From positions 1-64,000 of the forward strand of contig NW_017386170.1 in the NCBI RefSeq assembly GCF_000237925.1: a DNA stretch of 64,000 bases, given 5' to 3'. The position numbers were made by a program, and so were the translations under genes. Below, one piece after another: positions 46,911 to 59,073 of the stretch. The notes beneath the pieces were generated by a model, which searched no databases, was not told the origin of the DNA, and saw only the letters and a program-made list of their open reading frames with translations. This stretch comes from Schistosoma mansoni. Lineage: Eukaryota; Platyhelminthes; Trematoda; Strigeidida; Schistosomatidae. Each line of letters starts with the position of its first letter. Within the stretch, counting starts at the first letter, position 1.

Positions 46911-48493
46911 AATTGCATCACAAATAAATATCAATGGGGAAACCATAAAAACCAGGTCAGTATGCGGTGGAAGCGAACTAACAGCACTGAAAAATACTTA
47001 AACAATGACGTTTTAGAAGATGGGTAATTCCAAATCCTGGTGGAAAGCTAAGAACTGTTAAGTTAATAAAGTGAAGAATATAACGGTCTTCATTGAATGA
47101 GATTAATGTTGCCTAACCAATTTACTGAAGTTTGAAACTATCAACCACCAAACTGAAGCTCAGTAGGTGCATGAGGTATCAGGTGGAGTTTGTAAGCTAT
47201 TAATTCTGGGTTCAGTATCAAGTTGGATGTCATGTTACTGATTACTCAGCAATAACAAACTAGACTGAAACGGCACTCTTATATTATAAAGTATTCAATC
47301 AAACTCTGGGTGACATCAATCAACAATGAAAACCCCTTTAAAATATTACGTAAAGTCTTCACAAAATTATTGAAGTAAATTAAAATTCCCTGGAAAGTAT
47401 GTGAAAACATATGAACTTTCAGTTAACCTGGAATTATGTAACAGTTTTAGTGTGATTGACAATCCATTCCAATTTATTGAGGCTTCAAAAAGATACTTAA
47501 ACCAGTATTGCTTAGGGTATCAAAAACTAAATGATTGTCAGCTTCGTTAATAACTATTTTATACCTTAACTAAATTTCAATAATGAAAAATGAAATGTAT
47601 CATAATAGTAAACTGCATTTTTTCAGTCAGTCATTCCGTTAATAATTGCCTAGATGGTTTATTATCACTCATTTTATTCTTTTATAATTGTATAGCTTAT
47701 ATTTTCAAGCAGATTGGAATAGATACAATACGTAGCACAATAATTAACACACAAGACTACAAATGTAATAATCGGAATTAGATTACCTGGAGTATTGACA
47801 GTGAGAGCGAAAGCTACAGTAACAGTATTAATTTCATATAACCAATAATCTAAATAACAAGACATGTAATCAAAGCAACAAGTTAGTGAACATTTCCCAT
47901 CGTGGTTAGGAAAGGGTACCATCAAAATAATACTCAGCTCTGTTCTATCAAAATTGATTTATAGCGGTCATGTAGTAGACAGAAATAGGTCATTTAGAGT
48001 GAAATACCGTATTCCTACTAGTTATCCTTATGGGGCTCGATCTCGTCTCTTACACATAGCAGAAGCTATAAGAATTTGAGCTAACAATCCAAGTCTTTGT
48101 GTTCATAAGAAACTTGTAACACCTTCATCCCTCGCTTGACCCTAATAAATGATTTAATTATTATGTTCCATACTCTTTGTTCGTCTATTTTTCTTCTCCC
48201 CCTTACACGCTTTACTTTTTCCAAATGTACACTTCATTGTCCAATTATCTGAACACTTACGTAATCTTTTAACTTTTTTATGAGTGTTATTTCAGTGTCT
48301 CTATTTTTCTAATCTTTGACCTACTTCCTATTATGAAGCATTGGTTCAAGCTTTCATTATTCTTATCACAACTAGTACACCTTTCATCACACTACTGATC
48401 TGTACTTTTCACTTACCATGCTTATTTATGCAATTTATTATACTTATATCATTGACTCATAAACTGCCTTGATTAATTTAGCAATTTCGTATA
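46911..48493. other. Intergenic, no firm feature
   Basis: AT-rich DNA. A minus-strand frame at about 47805-47925 (MVPFPNHDGKCSLTCCFDY) ends at a GTAATC that could be a donor, but no family or partner exon was found. Around 48025-48065 there is a weak tRNA-like patch. Confidence 0.3.
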
Positions 48494-48718
48494 TCCTAGT
48501 GTGGGACTCTTAAGCAGTGCTCATCCACGATCCAGCCCCGCGAACGCTTAACCTCTAGACCACTGAGCTGGCATCGTGGATGCGCACTGCTGAGGCGTCC
48601 CACACTAACACGAAACAGCCCTCCAATGTTTCCAGGTTCCCAATGGTGGTCTAGCTTCAACTGACTCATGAATTCAACTATAAAATTACTAAAATCTCCA
48701 CGAAACCCCTTCTGATAG
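48494..48718. repeat. SINE-B fold-back centred on the hammerhead
   Basis: 48494-48574 is head and first ribozyme part on the minus strand (GCTCAGTGGTCTAGAGGTTA, then GTGGATGAGCACTGC and TTAAGAGTCCC). 48573-48718 is SINE-B on the plus strand from ATCGTGGATGCGCACTGCTG through GACGAAAC-like sequence to the tail. The GTGGATG-CACTGC parts face each other as an inverted pair. Confidence 0.8.
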
Positions 48719-48866
48719 TTTCGTATATGCGTATAAAATTACTGTATATTAGAGTAAAGCCTGATGAGGATCTAATAGAAAACAATAATGTTCGGTCATA
48801 TTTGTTGTTATTTAAGATTACTTAGAAAAGTGCCTTTATTATAACTTGGTTGATGAAGTTCATTTA

Positions 48867-49040
48867 TCGGAATAGGGATTTGTCGAGATTGTAGTAATTT
48901 TGACACCTTAATTCATGAGTCCATCTAAGCTAGACCACCAGTGGAAACCTGGAAGCATTGGACGACCGTTTCTTCCTAGTGTGGAACTCCTTCAAGATGA
49001 ATTTCCTGGGGTTCTGGTGAGAAGCCGTGACCAGTGGAGT
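48867..49040. repeat. SINE-B fold-back type chimera, joined at the hammerhead
   Basis: 48867-48991 is the SINE-B tail and second ribozyme half on the minus strand, its 5' edge at AGGAGTTCCACACTAGG, inside the first core. It is joined to 48992-49040, the plus-orientation leader (CAAGATGAATTTCCTGGGG, GTGAGAAGCCGTGACCAGT). The leader stops abruptly at the following repeat. Confidence 0.78.
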
Positions 49041-50001
49041 CTGTAGAGGATTAATTCCTCTATATCTGACTCCAATAAATAAATAATATTCCGCTAACTG
49101 AATATTTACTGCAGGCTAAATCTCCTAGTAGAATTACGGGTTTACTCGAGATTATTCAAAAGCCTGAACACCAGTTATCGAGATAGTTTATTGTTGAAGC
49201 TCGGTAAAAATCCGCAAGCGTACAGATAGCAATCACACCGAGAAAACAAGTGTGTGTGTGTGTTAAAAATCCATATATATTTATGAGTGTTAATGGATTG
49301 TGGATAAATTATTGACTGTCTTTGTTTACAACCAATTGATGATAATTAAAATTATTCTGGGGACTTTATTCGAAGTAAATCAACCTATGAAAACACTGAA
49401 TAAATATAAGTTTATTTGCTCATTCAGATTTTAAAATAGGTAAAACAGGGGCATTATATGGTACAAATTATTGAACTGATTTCTATAGAAAACAAGTTAA
49501 AAAATAAACTTTTGTTGAGAAATGACTAATTAACAACAAAGATTCCGTTTTTTTGGGAAGGTGAATTTAATCGTTAAAATGATAAGCTGTTAATGTGTTC
49601 CTTATATGTTGTTATTTGTTAGTAAGAGATTAAAGCATCTATCACATGGCACTGTGTGTAGTGAGATATATTATATAAACTATTTGGACCCTATTCGACT
49701 TTGATTAAGAATAGAATGTGAATACATATCAGTCTCTAAAAGCTTACTAGAGAACCGAATTTAAACATTGTGTTTAAGAATTAAACAAAGTACGAAATAG
49801 TGTTCTATCATTCAGTTTTATTACTTCATTGAATTTTTTGATCACAAGATTCCAGTTACAGTAGTCGTGATCTAGGATTATCTAATATCTACTGACTAAT
49901 TTTTCCCAAATTTTCCTTTCAATAGTTACATAATATTGGTCAGATATTCAAAAGTATAAGCTCTATGTAGTAACTTATATTTCCACTCCTGATTATTTAT
50001 T
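49041..50001. other. Unclassified repeat-like sequence and AT-rich DNA
   Basis: A segment beginning TGTAGAGGATTAATTCCTC cuts off the SINE-B leader at 49040 and so may be the edge of an inserted element. It contains a short (TG)n run at about 49250-49262. No partner is found in the window. Confidence 0.3.
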
Positions 50002-50320
50002 TGTTGGGGTGTGGTCCACTTATATCCATATAAGTAGTATATGGTGATGGTCAGACATAGAATGTATTTTCGCAGAAGATCGGTAGGGAATGAACAGGAA
50101 TGAAGCGCAATTGGTACGAAAATGCATGAACAATGAAATCAGAGAAGATGAACTGATATTTGTAGAAGAAACAGTTAAGATTGAGACAATTGATTGTTAT
50201 TTTGCAAATTAACTGTTCATTGTATGGTTATCAGAATTTAGTGAAATAGTCTGTAATTTGTGCTTATATATATTCGATTGTTCCCACTCGTGTTCTTGTT
50301 CACTACAATAGATGTTAGTT
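50002..50320 (+). repeat. Dispersed repeat R, probably a lone LTR (fossil)
   Basis: Plus-strand partner of 7405-7717. It starts TGTTGGGGTGTGGTCCAC. Shared blocks in order are listed there. No internal coding part is seen on either side. Confidence 0.6.
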
Positions 50321-50727
50321 GAAAATTTTATTTGTCAACGACATATTTGATATCTTAATCAATCTTCAGTCAATTGATTAGTGATTCTTTTCAGTAAGAG
50401 GTTTCAGAATTAGTGTTATGGTTAAACAATTATTTGCATAATTCAGTCGCCCCACTAATATATATTTAATCAATTAAATTACCATTAAAAAAACGTTTCA
50501 CACTGAAAAAATATGTAAGTACCATTAGGTGATAAATATATCTGTATGCTTCATTTAATGGCTTCAATATTTCCTTATTGTTCTTTTGAAGATAATTTAT
50601 TTTGAAAAGAATGTGAAGTCATTCCATACATTGGTGAATTCCAAATTAAATGTATGTTCAAAGTAGGCATAAAATTTTTTCTAGAAAGAAGTGCATTTCC
50701 ATACTTCAGTTTTTAGGGAGAATTTTT

Positions 50728-50826
50728 GCTAAGGAGGAGTCCCACAATAAGAAGAAACTGCCGTCCAGTGCTTCCAGGTTTTCCACGGTGGTCTAGCTTC
50801 AATTGACTCATGATTTCAACTATATA
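50728..50826 (+). repeat. SINE-B starting exactly at the hammerhead
   Basis: The copy starts CTAAGGAGGAGTCCCACAAT, that is at the first ribozyme core, and runs to the tail (CATGATTTCAACTATATA). Leader and tRNA-like head are missing. The second core reads GAAGAAAC. Confidence 0.78.
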
Positions 50827-52583
50827 TAAGAATTAATTAGTTGAATTCTATGCATTAAGAATGTAATCAGTAGTCTGATTTTTCTCTCCTATTAATCGTA
50901 TTCGAGTGCATCTAACAGGATTATTGCACACAATTAAGAAGATAGCTATTAGGAGTTTAATACTTAGACATTGAATCGATTTTGATCAGACAATTGGCCC
51001 ATATACTGACATCAAGTTTGATAATGGAATTTATCTAAGGATTTATATTTTCTCCAACTTCTCGGAACAGAAACTTGCTTATTCATTAAGTAAAACCTAG
51101 CCTCTATTATGCAGAAGAAATGTGCTTGACAATAGTCTTTGCCTTGACCTTAACATAATGCCATTTTGATTGTAGTTTAAAGTTTTAGAATGTCCTCTTC
51201 CTTGCAAGTACTTTTAGTATTCTTTTAATGTTTTTGATCTTAACTGTCTCTCAGATCAATCAAACCGTTTTATAACTACCTGATTACATTTACATTAATC
51301 AATTTTGTTTGTTTTACTTTCATTCTTCAATTATATACGTCTGGTTAACGCTACGTAACTATACATTGTTACGTTTGACATGACATAACTTTGAACTACA
51401 ATCTTTATCACACTTTCTTTTGTGTGGTATTTGCAATTACTATATAGTGTAATCGCTTATATGGAACAATGCAGTCAAGTGATGAGATTTTTTCTATTGT
51501 TCCGAATCTCATTGTTATCTTATTTTCATCTACTGGATTTCAATAGCTCAGTTTTGATTAAAATGAGCCTAGATTATTTAAATTTAGGCACTGTTTGATC
51601 TAAGCTACCTTTGGTGTTATACTGAATAATATGCATTTCTGTGATTTTCACTTATAACAATAATCTAATAATATACATTATTGTTTCTTTCATTATCTTA
51701 AAGAATCATCAAATAATTTGTTCTGTCACATAGATACATCTAAGATAAATATCCCAATTTTACACAAAACTTTAGTGATGAATTTATGAGACAGACCAGC
51801 ACTTGTCAGATGTTCATAAATCAATAAATGCATATTTTCAATAGTCAAGGGATTTAACCTAACTCTAATAGGTATTCTCTTATGTAATAAAATGATTAAT
51901 ACTTATGGTTATATGAATATAAATAAAGTGCCAAGTATTACAGATTTCTTTTGCATTGTGTTAGCGTGCATTTGGTAATCCTTGAAGTGTGAATAATAAT
52001 ACATAACAATGATTACAAACTATGCAGTTATCATCCTAAGTTCAAAGTGAAATTAACAGTACAAAATCATTAGAAACGGCAAACTTTTGTTATCAGTTTG
52101 TAAGACTGAGTTTATTAGCTAATGCTTCTAATATACGTTTTGTGTAAATATATGATTGTATTGGATTTAAGCTAAATTGAAGTTAGTTTCTATTACGGAC
52201 TGATCTCGAATGAATAGGGATTAAAAAACTAGAAAAAAAATTTACATCTTTTCATTCTTGTATGGGACTCTTAGCTATTGCACTCCAGCAATACCAGAGA
52301 AATTTTAGATGAACACTTTATTTTATCTAGAACAACATAGATCAATATACCTTTTTGTCGATTAGTGTTTATATTAACAACTTGAAAATTGAGCCGAATA
52401 CCAATCCTTCTAGTGCTTGTGAAGCAATCAATAACTGGCTTTAGTTACGATGTACGAAAGTGTAGGATAAAATAAAAAGGAACATTACAGTTAATGCTAT
52501 AAGTACATTAGACTCAAAACTATAAATCTTTCGTAATATATAGTATAATATTAAAAATGGATAAAAGTTCATCTAGGCTTATT
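50827..52583. other. Intergenic, no feature recognised
   Basis: AT-rich DNA. A short SINE-B-like scrap may lie near 52257-52290 (TATGGGACTCTTAGCTATTG). Confidence 0.35.
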
Positions 52584-52985
52584 GTTATGAATTTTGACCT
52601 AGGCTGTAGCCAATTGTTACGACTTGATCAAGGTCGTCGCTGATTCGTTATGACCTTACGTATTTAACAAGGACGTAATTCGCGTAAATTATCCACCAAT
52701 AGAATACGCCTCCCACGACCTTCACACTGTGACAATGACGTTCGATTAGTATGAGTAATCTAGCGTCCTTATTGGTCCTTATCCACCTAACCCGTCCACT
52801 TGAGTCCAAAACACCAATAGCGGCTGCTGTAATGTGAATCATTTATTTCAAACATACTTTGTCTATATACCAAACAGGCAGACCACACCATAAAATAGAA
52901 AATAATATTTGTACAAAATCAAGCCAAACGTGGCTGGAAGCGTGGGAGACAGTACTCAATAAACCGAGTATAATTTAGGAACAAT
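52584..52985 (+). repeat. Probable lone LTR, family shared with 36.8 kb (fossil)
   Basis: It starts TGTTATGAATTTTGACC, is GC-richer than the flanks in its 5' half, and from about 52808 matches the repeat at 36905-37050. It ends near ACAGTACTCAATAAACC. The LTR reading rests on the TGTTAT start and the AATAAA-like end; no body is attached. Confidence 0.5.
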
Positions 52986-53554
52986 AAATCATATAATAAT
53001 AATCAATAGGTCAAAATGAAGCTAATAATAAGATGAATATAGACATAGATAATCCAGTTACCGGGTAGTTATACCATAGGAATATAGATAGAATAATAGT
53101 CTAATAAGAGGTCCCGTAAGTTATCAGTACTTACTTTTTTCCTAGTATATAACACTTATATAACTACATAATTGTTTGAAAGTGTATTAAGGTTAGAACT
53201 AATACTTAAGGTTAATGGTAATGTCAGTAATAATAATAATAATAATAATTCGTCAGGTTGAAATTAATTGGAAGTAAATAATAAATTGAAACTTCCACTT
53301 TTTGAATATACCAAAAAAGTAATAAAAGTAATTAAACCATTATTATTATTATATGTAGTCAATCCAAATTATAAAAGCAGCTGATGATTATTTTATAGTT
53401 AAATACATCAGTTGAACTAAAATAACATACTTTCATTATTAATTCTTTATTCAATATCTTACTCTAAATGAAAAGCAATGAGGGATTTTTTAAAAATATA
53501 TGGTAATGTATTAAAATACACTTTAAGTTTGCTGCGGTTAAACAATAACTTTAA
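52986..53554. other. AT-rich spacer with short (AAT)n runs
   Basis: Contains an AAT repeat at about 53230-53250 and an ATT repeat at 53338-53352; otherwise featureless. Confidence 0.5.
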
Positions 53555-53650
53555 CTCAGTCAGTCAGTCAGCTGCAACGTAGGACCAGGCACACATATGC
53601 ATCGGTCCAAGTTGCCATATCTCGTTAGCACAACAAGATGAACACCGGAG
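53555..53650 (+). repeat. Dispersed repeat with CAGT run
   Basis: After a short CAGT repeat it reads GCAACGTAGGACCAGGCAC, GGTCCAAGTTGCCATATCTC and AAGATGAACACCG. The same blocks occur on the minus strand at 62816-62905. It is probably one end of a larger mobile element. Confidence 0.6.
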
Positions 53651-54263
53651 GTTCCATTTTGAAAGTAGTTATCATCTTGAATTGATTACTGGACAACTAT
53701 TATACACCAGTTAGGAAATCCTACCAAATAATATGCATTCATAAAATGGCAGACCTTGATAACTTGCAAATGTATGTTTTAGATGACAACTATTACTGTA
53801 AGCTTTGATAAGTCGATCAGTTTTGATATGGAGCAGCTATCAATTTATGATGTTGAGTAATGATTCGTCCATATCATTGGTTGCCTGATTATGGAAAATC
53901 TAAACCAGCATCATAGTTCGACTTATTCAATGAACAATAATGTTCTCACAACAAAACTTGAAGGTCTATAATCAATTACCGTTTCTTGTAATCACTGTGG
54001 GCTACTGACAAATGCTTGAAAATTACAAAACAACTACCCAGTATTTTATAGTTCCTAATTATTCTTCAGTTGGTGTCAATCTATGATGAAAGTAGCCTAA
54101 CTAGAGCTCTACAAAATAATCCAACTAGACAATTCAATGTATTGTTGATCTTAAACCTGTAATAACTAGTAATTACAGTATACATCAATAACATTGAAAT
54201 AAAATGAACAGAAATAACACAATACGGAATGAATTTTGTTAATTAGATGTTGATAAACTAGAT

Positions 54264-54265
<2 letters not shown>

Positions 54266-54317
<52 letters not shown>
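54266..54317. repeat. (AT)n microsatellite
   Basis: About 52 bases of uninterrupted AT dinucleotides. Confidence 0.97.
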
Positions 54318-54319
<2 letters not shown>

Positions 54320-54488
54320 TGGTTTGAAAATGACCATTTCCATTAAGTGAATGGAAGTTTAACTTAGATTCCAATTATTATGACCACAGTTTACTTATAC
54401 CATTATTTTCCGATTGATTTAATCTTTCAAAAGTTAATAAAACTAGTGTTTGGAGAGGGACCTGAAGACTCATGCTTATTCCTTGCAA

Positions 54489-54690
54489 ACTAAAATAATA
54501 ACGATGATGCTTCAGAGGTCTGAAGATCAGGTGTTCATGTGCGAGACCGAGGGTCTTGGGTTCGATTCCCGCGTACGGAATCATGGATGTGCAATGCTGA
54601 GGTGTCTCATGTTGGAACAAAACGGTCACTTAGTGCTTTCTGATTCTCAGTGTTGGTTTCGTCAGATCGTAATCTCAACTGTGATTACGA
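54489..54690 (+). repeat. SINE-B, 5'-truncated
   Basis: Head (GCTTCAGAGGTCTGAAGATC, B box GGGTTCGATTCCCGC), ribozyme region (GCAATGCTGAGGTGTCTCAT, GGAACAAAACGGTCAC) and a decayed tail. Both cores carry a change. Confidence 0.75.
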
Positions 54691-56119
54691 CAATTATAAA
54701 GTGATCTCTATTTTTCAAAGATTTCCTCGTATTTTTTAGTGAGAAATTTATTTTCTCTTACAATATTTTGTGATCAAATTATTGGTTCTGAAGTTTTAAC
54801 AACTAATTAATCTGATAAAAGACTTTGTAAACATGAGAATTATTTTTATGCGTACAACTAGTGCTCATCTTAATTTTCGTGTTATGATAGAAGTATGTAC
54901 AACAGATGATTCATTACGTTTGCGTAATAAGCATTCGGTGATAAAAGCTTTTTTTAAAAACTTTTTCATGGACTGACTTTATCAAATCCAATGTTTTGTA
55001 ACGACATTCTTCAATAATTCGTAATCTAAACCAAACTGGTTAATTGGGTTTCTTTAATTGTAGTCATTATTTTTAATACGTAAGAAGATTGTATAGGTTT
55101 TCGTTGAACAATGCTTTTAAAACCTAAACATAGAGATTAAATTCTCATTTATATACAATGAGTTATTTCAGTAGTATTTTCCATATCTCGAGTTTTAATT
55201 CATTGTATGTTATTATCAATCATTAATAATGAGTGATGCATTAAGTTGTAGACGTTTGCTTTTTTATTCAGTTGGCATTGTTTACAACAATGATTCTAGC
55301 GTATAAAAAATAGATCATGGCTTATGGTCAGTTTGAGTTAAAAGAAGAAAAGAATCCTATAAGAATTTCACTTCATAGAGTCAGCTTGTTTATCAACGTT
55401 GAGTAAAATTTTATATATGTGCTATATGTAATTATAACAAGAAAACGTTTTAATAATTTTTCCATGAATAGAAGACCTATAGTTTGTCGTAAAGTTAACC
55501 AGTCAAGAAGAAATATAAAGCTTAAAAAATTAAGAGACTGGGCTGCTGTATGTAAACCAAACTGAAGATGATTACTAAAGTTAAACTGACCGTGAAGGTA
55601 GAGATGATATCTACAAGCACAGAATAAAGGATATTCAAACTTTTCCTGTCATATAACCCCTTATGTAGATGATGCGATTCGGTGGATTACAACACTGAGG
55701 TTCAGTTGGAATCTAAGATTGTATATTGGATTTTATACAGACAACAAAAGTAAGTAATAAGTGATCATTTCACTGACTTCATTTGTAATTTACTGATTTC
55801 CCTCCCTCATTATTATATTTTTCATTACTGTTAGCCATGTTTTATTAGCCTATTTCCATTTAATCGTTCTGTGTGGATTATTACTTTGGTTTTTACTTAA
55901 CAGGAACATTAACTAACCAGACATCTAAATTGAACATTTTAAGTTATTCTACTTACTAATAATTTAAGTAGCCAAGTAAAGTAAAAAAAACAATAATAAT
56001 AAGTAAACAAGTTAATTAGATCATCGATGTTTGTAACAGCTAAATACCGTATTTTGTGCAGAAATGATATTTAAAGTTAAAAGGAAACCTCACTGTGTTA
56101 TAAACCAGCAAACGGGCAT
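54691..56119. other. Intergenic, no feature recognised
   Basis: AT-rich DNA without a supported exon or shared repeat. Confidence 0.4.
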
Positions 56120-57130
56120 TGAGAAGCTTTCGTAGACAATTGTTTATAAATAATTATACTTTTTTGATGATGGTTGTAGTAGTTCCGTTCCGTATAGTAC
56201 TGTCATGACGTTCGTATTGAAGATTCTCACTTTCATATTAATTGACAGTTGTTTTGAGTTCCATATCAGCATCAGATCCTTCTTGTTCACCGATGATGCT
56301 GCCTAGATATGTGAAAGTCTCCATCTTTCTCAGAGCTTCTCCATCAAGTTGTGATGTATTTCAGGATCTTGCTTTCCCTTTGAGTTTGTTGGAGCCTGCT
56401 GCTGCTATACTGGTTGTCTTTACCTGAATTTGTTGCTATGTATGATATAGAAGAGCTAGCTTACCTGCCAAGTCCAAATCGTCTAGCTTTATCAATGCTG
56501 TCCTCTATATTCTGTGCTTCCCTCTGGAATTTGGAGGTCTTCATAATCCAGTCAACCAACAAAAGAAAGAGAAAAGGCCAGAGTAAACAGCCTTTCCTGA
56601 CACCAGTTTTCACTTGGAATGCATTCATTGTGATTCGCTCTTCCTTTGTTTTGGAGGATGCCTTGATGATTCTGGACCCATGAGATTCCCATCCTATAAG
56701 TACTTTTCGTGCTTCTTCAGATAGCATCAGTGTAACTCCGTGTTAGAGAAGCATTCCCTTCTCGTGACCAGAGCACAGCAGCATCCTTCCCCAATCTAAT
56801 CTTTTCTGTCCAGCTTGGGTTCAATAGGTTTCACTTATTCCGGGAACCGTGAAGTTGTATCTCCTCACTTCCTTAGTCCTCCAAGTCTCGCACATTGTCC
56901 AGATATTCCATGTACATATATTAATTGTTGCTCTGGTTGTTAGGAGAGGCATTGGCCTCGTGACTTCCGAAGGATTTCGGCTTTCACTACGCGGTGTCAT
57001 AATTCTTCCGATGGAGATCCTCCAACCCCTAGGGGAGAGTTTAGATAGTTTATTGTAGCTCAGAGGACAAAACTCCATCAAAACCATCCACTTGAGTTAC
57101 AAATCTCCACCATCCCGAAAACGGACAACT
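56120..57130 (-). mobile_element. RTE-clade LINE with a large internal deletion
   Basis: The minus strand starts in the 5' region with INICTWNIWTMCETWRTKEV and RRYNFTVPGISETY (start of the endonuclease domain). After a short break comes LSEEARKVLIGWESHGSRII and KASSKTKEERITMN, and then, in one frame without a stop, AFQVKTGVRKGCLL and LLLVDWIMKTS from the far part of the reverse transcriptase. The catalytic endonuclease residues and the RT fingers and palm motif A are therefore absent. Low-complexity remains of the FADD-to-C-terminal part follow down to about 56120, without the true 3' end. The copy cannot be autonomous. Confidence 0.88.
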
Positions 57131-58449
57131 TAGAGCGGTAGATTATGATTGGTCCTCTTCGACTATCTAACGCCTATAGTTTTATATTCTAGGATGAATG
57201 ATTGTGTGAATTAATGTGCACCAAAACTATAAGTAAATTTCAATGTAAGCTATGGATTTTGACAAATCTCTTATTAGATGGTTTACATCTAAAAAACCAC
57301 GAGAAATAGCTAAAGAATTCCTACATAGATGGAGAGTAAACTGTACTGCTTCTCCATAATGATAAGGTAAAGTGAAGTAAATAGTCACTTTTAAATACTG
57401 TATGCAGGTTTCGGAAAAGCAGCATACATTTATCGTGTAGCATTATAGACTTCTAACTAGTGAAACTTGTCCTATCCAACATAAAGTCAGATCGAAAGCT
57501 CAAGCATGTAGTTTAGGTCTTGCCTTAGGACGCCAGAGATGATATTTCGCAGAATTGAAAGGCTTGATAATTAGAGTGAAAGCGAAGCTATAAATTGAGG
57601 AAAGAAATTGTTGTCAGGATCAAGTTCGGTTGGTGTATGAGTGATTGATACTCTCTGACTGAAAATAACGTAGGATTATTCTTCTTGAACGACAGGAATA
57701 GTATTAAAGCTGCAACACTAGTTATCCTCAAAATCAACCACACAACCAGGATAAATGACTAGATATGAATTCTGGGGTTTGAAAACAAAATTACTGGGAA
57801 TGGTAGCTATGATCTGTGAATTAGATCGACTTGACACCATCCTAGCACTGCGAGAAACGTGGGCGGTGAATTAAACAATACTACTTCACAACCGAATATT
57901 GTACTAAACTATTTTGAAATGCTATATTTAACATCATATCTTTTTATCCCACCCTACTTATTTCAACTAAGTTAATTAGAAATACTGACCTTCACAAACA
58001 AACTGTCAGTCATTTGTGGATGGAATGATCTCAAGGGCTTAAAACTGAGTACACGAACATACTATGTTACTTAAATAGACTTTAAAAAACTAGTTGTTTA
58101 AGAGATATTTGCTTACTAACTATTAAACGTGTCATCACTACTCATTAGTTTTTCCAATATGCATTAAATGAAAGGATTCCGAAAACTCCATTTAAATTCG
58201 TGGAAGGGATGAAGTGCATGAACTCAGTCATCAACAATGTAGAACCTTACATGGATGTGCATTGGCTCAAGTCGCTAAACCTCATAGGCACGAGATGAAA
58301 ACAACAATATGAATGGGAAGAGACAGAAATAAAGTAGCGGTCTATATAATTTAATATTACCATAACACCTATTTCTTTGGAATGTAGGTTAGTGGTAGCA
58401 TAAGAAAATATTTAGGCTGTCTTGAACGATATGTATAAACAATATGAAG
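57131..58449. other. Intergenic, downstream of GPHR
   Basis: Contains the probable 3' untranslated region of GPHR next to 58450. A mildly GC-richer patch at 57480-57700 may be a repeat piece. Nothing else recognised. Confidence 0.35.
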
Positions 58450-59073
58450 TCAAGAAATATAGTCATCTTTTATTTCAGCAACTCGTTTATGTGCTAAGTA
58501 TAAAAACGCAATACTACACATAGCACTGATAAGAAAGATTACGTCAAACCAACGATGATAGAAATGAAATTGTAAGTCACCAAGTACTTGGTTTAACATA
58601 TTCCTATACTCTGCAGTCATATTCATACGTAAAAGCAATACAGAAGAAACAAAATAAGTACCCATTATTTGCGCTATGATTAAAACAATTATATTCGATG
58701 ATTTTGTGCTGGCAATAGCGTGAAAGAACTTTGTTAAAGTTATTAAGAGTCCACGAATTGACGTTACAACAATTATACCGACGAGCCAAAAAGATATTTG
58801 TTGTGACCAAAATTTTACATCAATCTGAAAGCCTAGATAATGTATAGTTATACCCATAAAGCGTGTTATAGGATCTTGTCCGCCGAATCGATTCAATAAA
58901 ATATTTACAATAGATATAAATATCTTCCAACAGCAATAGCCACAGAAAAAGTAGCCAAGACAATTGAAATATTTTCCTTTCCATGTTTTTGAGAATTCGA
59001 TACGTTCTTGGGCAGTTCGGAGGTAGTGTAATTCCAGAAATAATTGACGGCTTAAGTCTTCAAGAACAGATAT
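58450..59073 (-). CDS. GPR89: GPHR exon 3 (C-terminal membrane domain and stop)
   Basis: 208 codons including TGA at 58452-58450. It starts ISVLEDLSRQLF after an AATATGTAG acceptor and joins exon 2 in phase 0. It holds four hydrophobic segments. Confidence 0.95.
   Translation of the reverse strand: MSVLEDLSRQLFLELHYLRTAQERIEFSKTWKGKYFNCLGYFFCGYCCWKIFISIVNILLNRFGGQDPITRFMGITIHYLGFQIDVKFWSQQISFWLVGIIVVTSIRGLLITLTKFFHAIASTKSSNIIVLIIAQIMGTYFVSSVLLLRMNMTAEYRNMLNQVLGDLQFHFYHRWFDVIFLISAMCSIAFLYLAHKRVAEIKDDYIS

Noticed and set aside
47805-47925. Cysteine-rich minus-strand frame ending at a GTAATC
   Set aside because: Could be an exon, but no family, no upstream partner and no coding support; left out as a gene.
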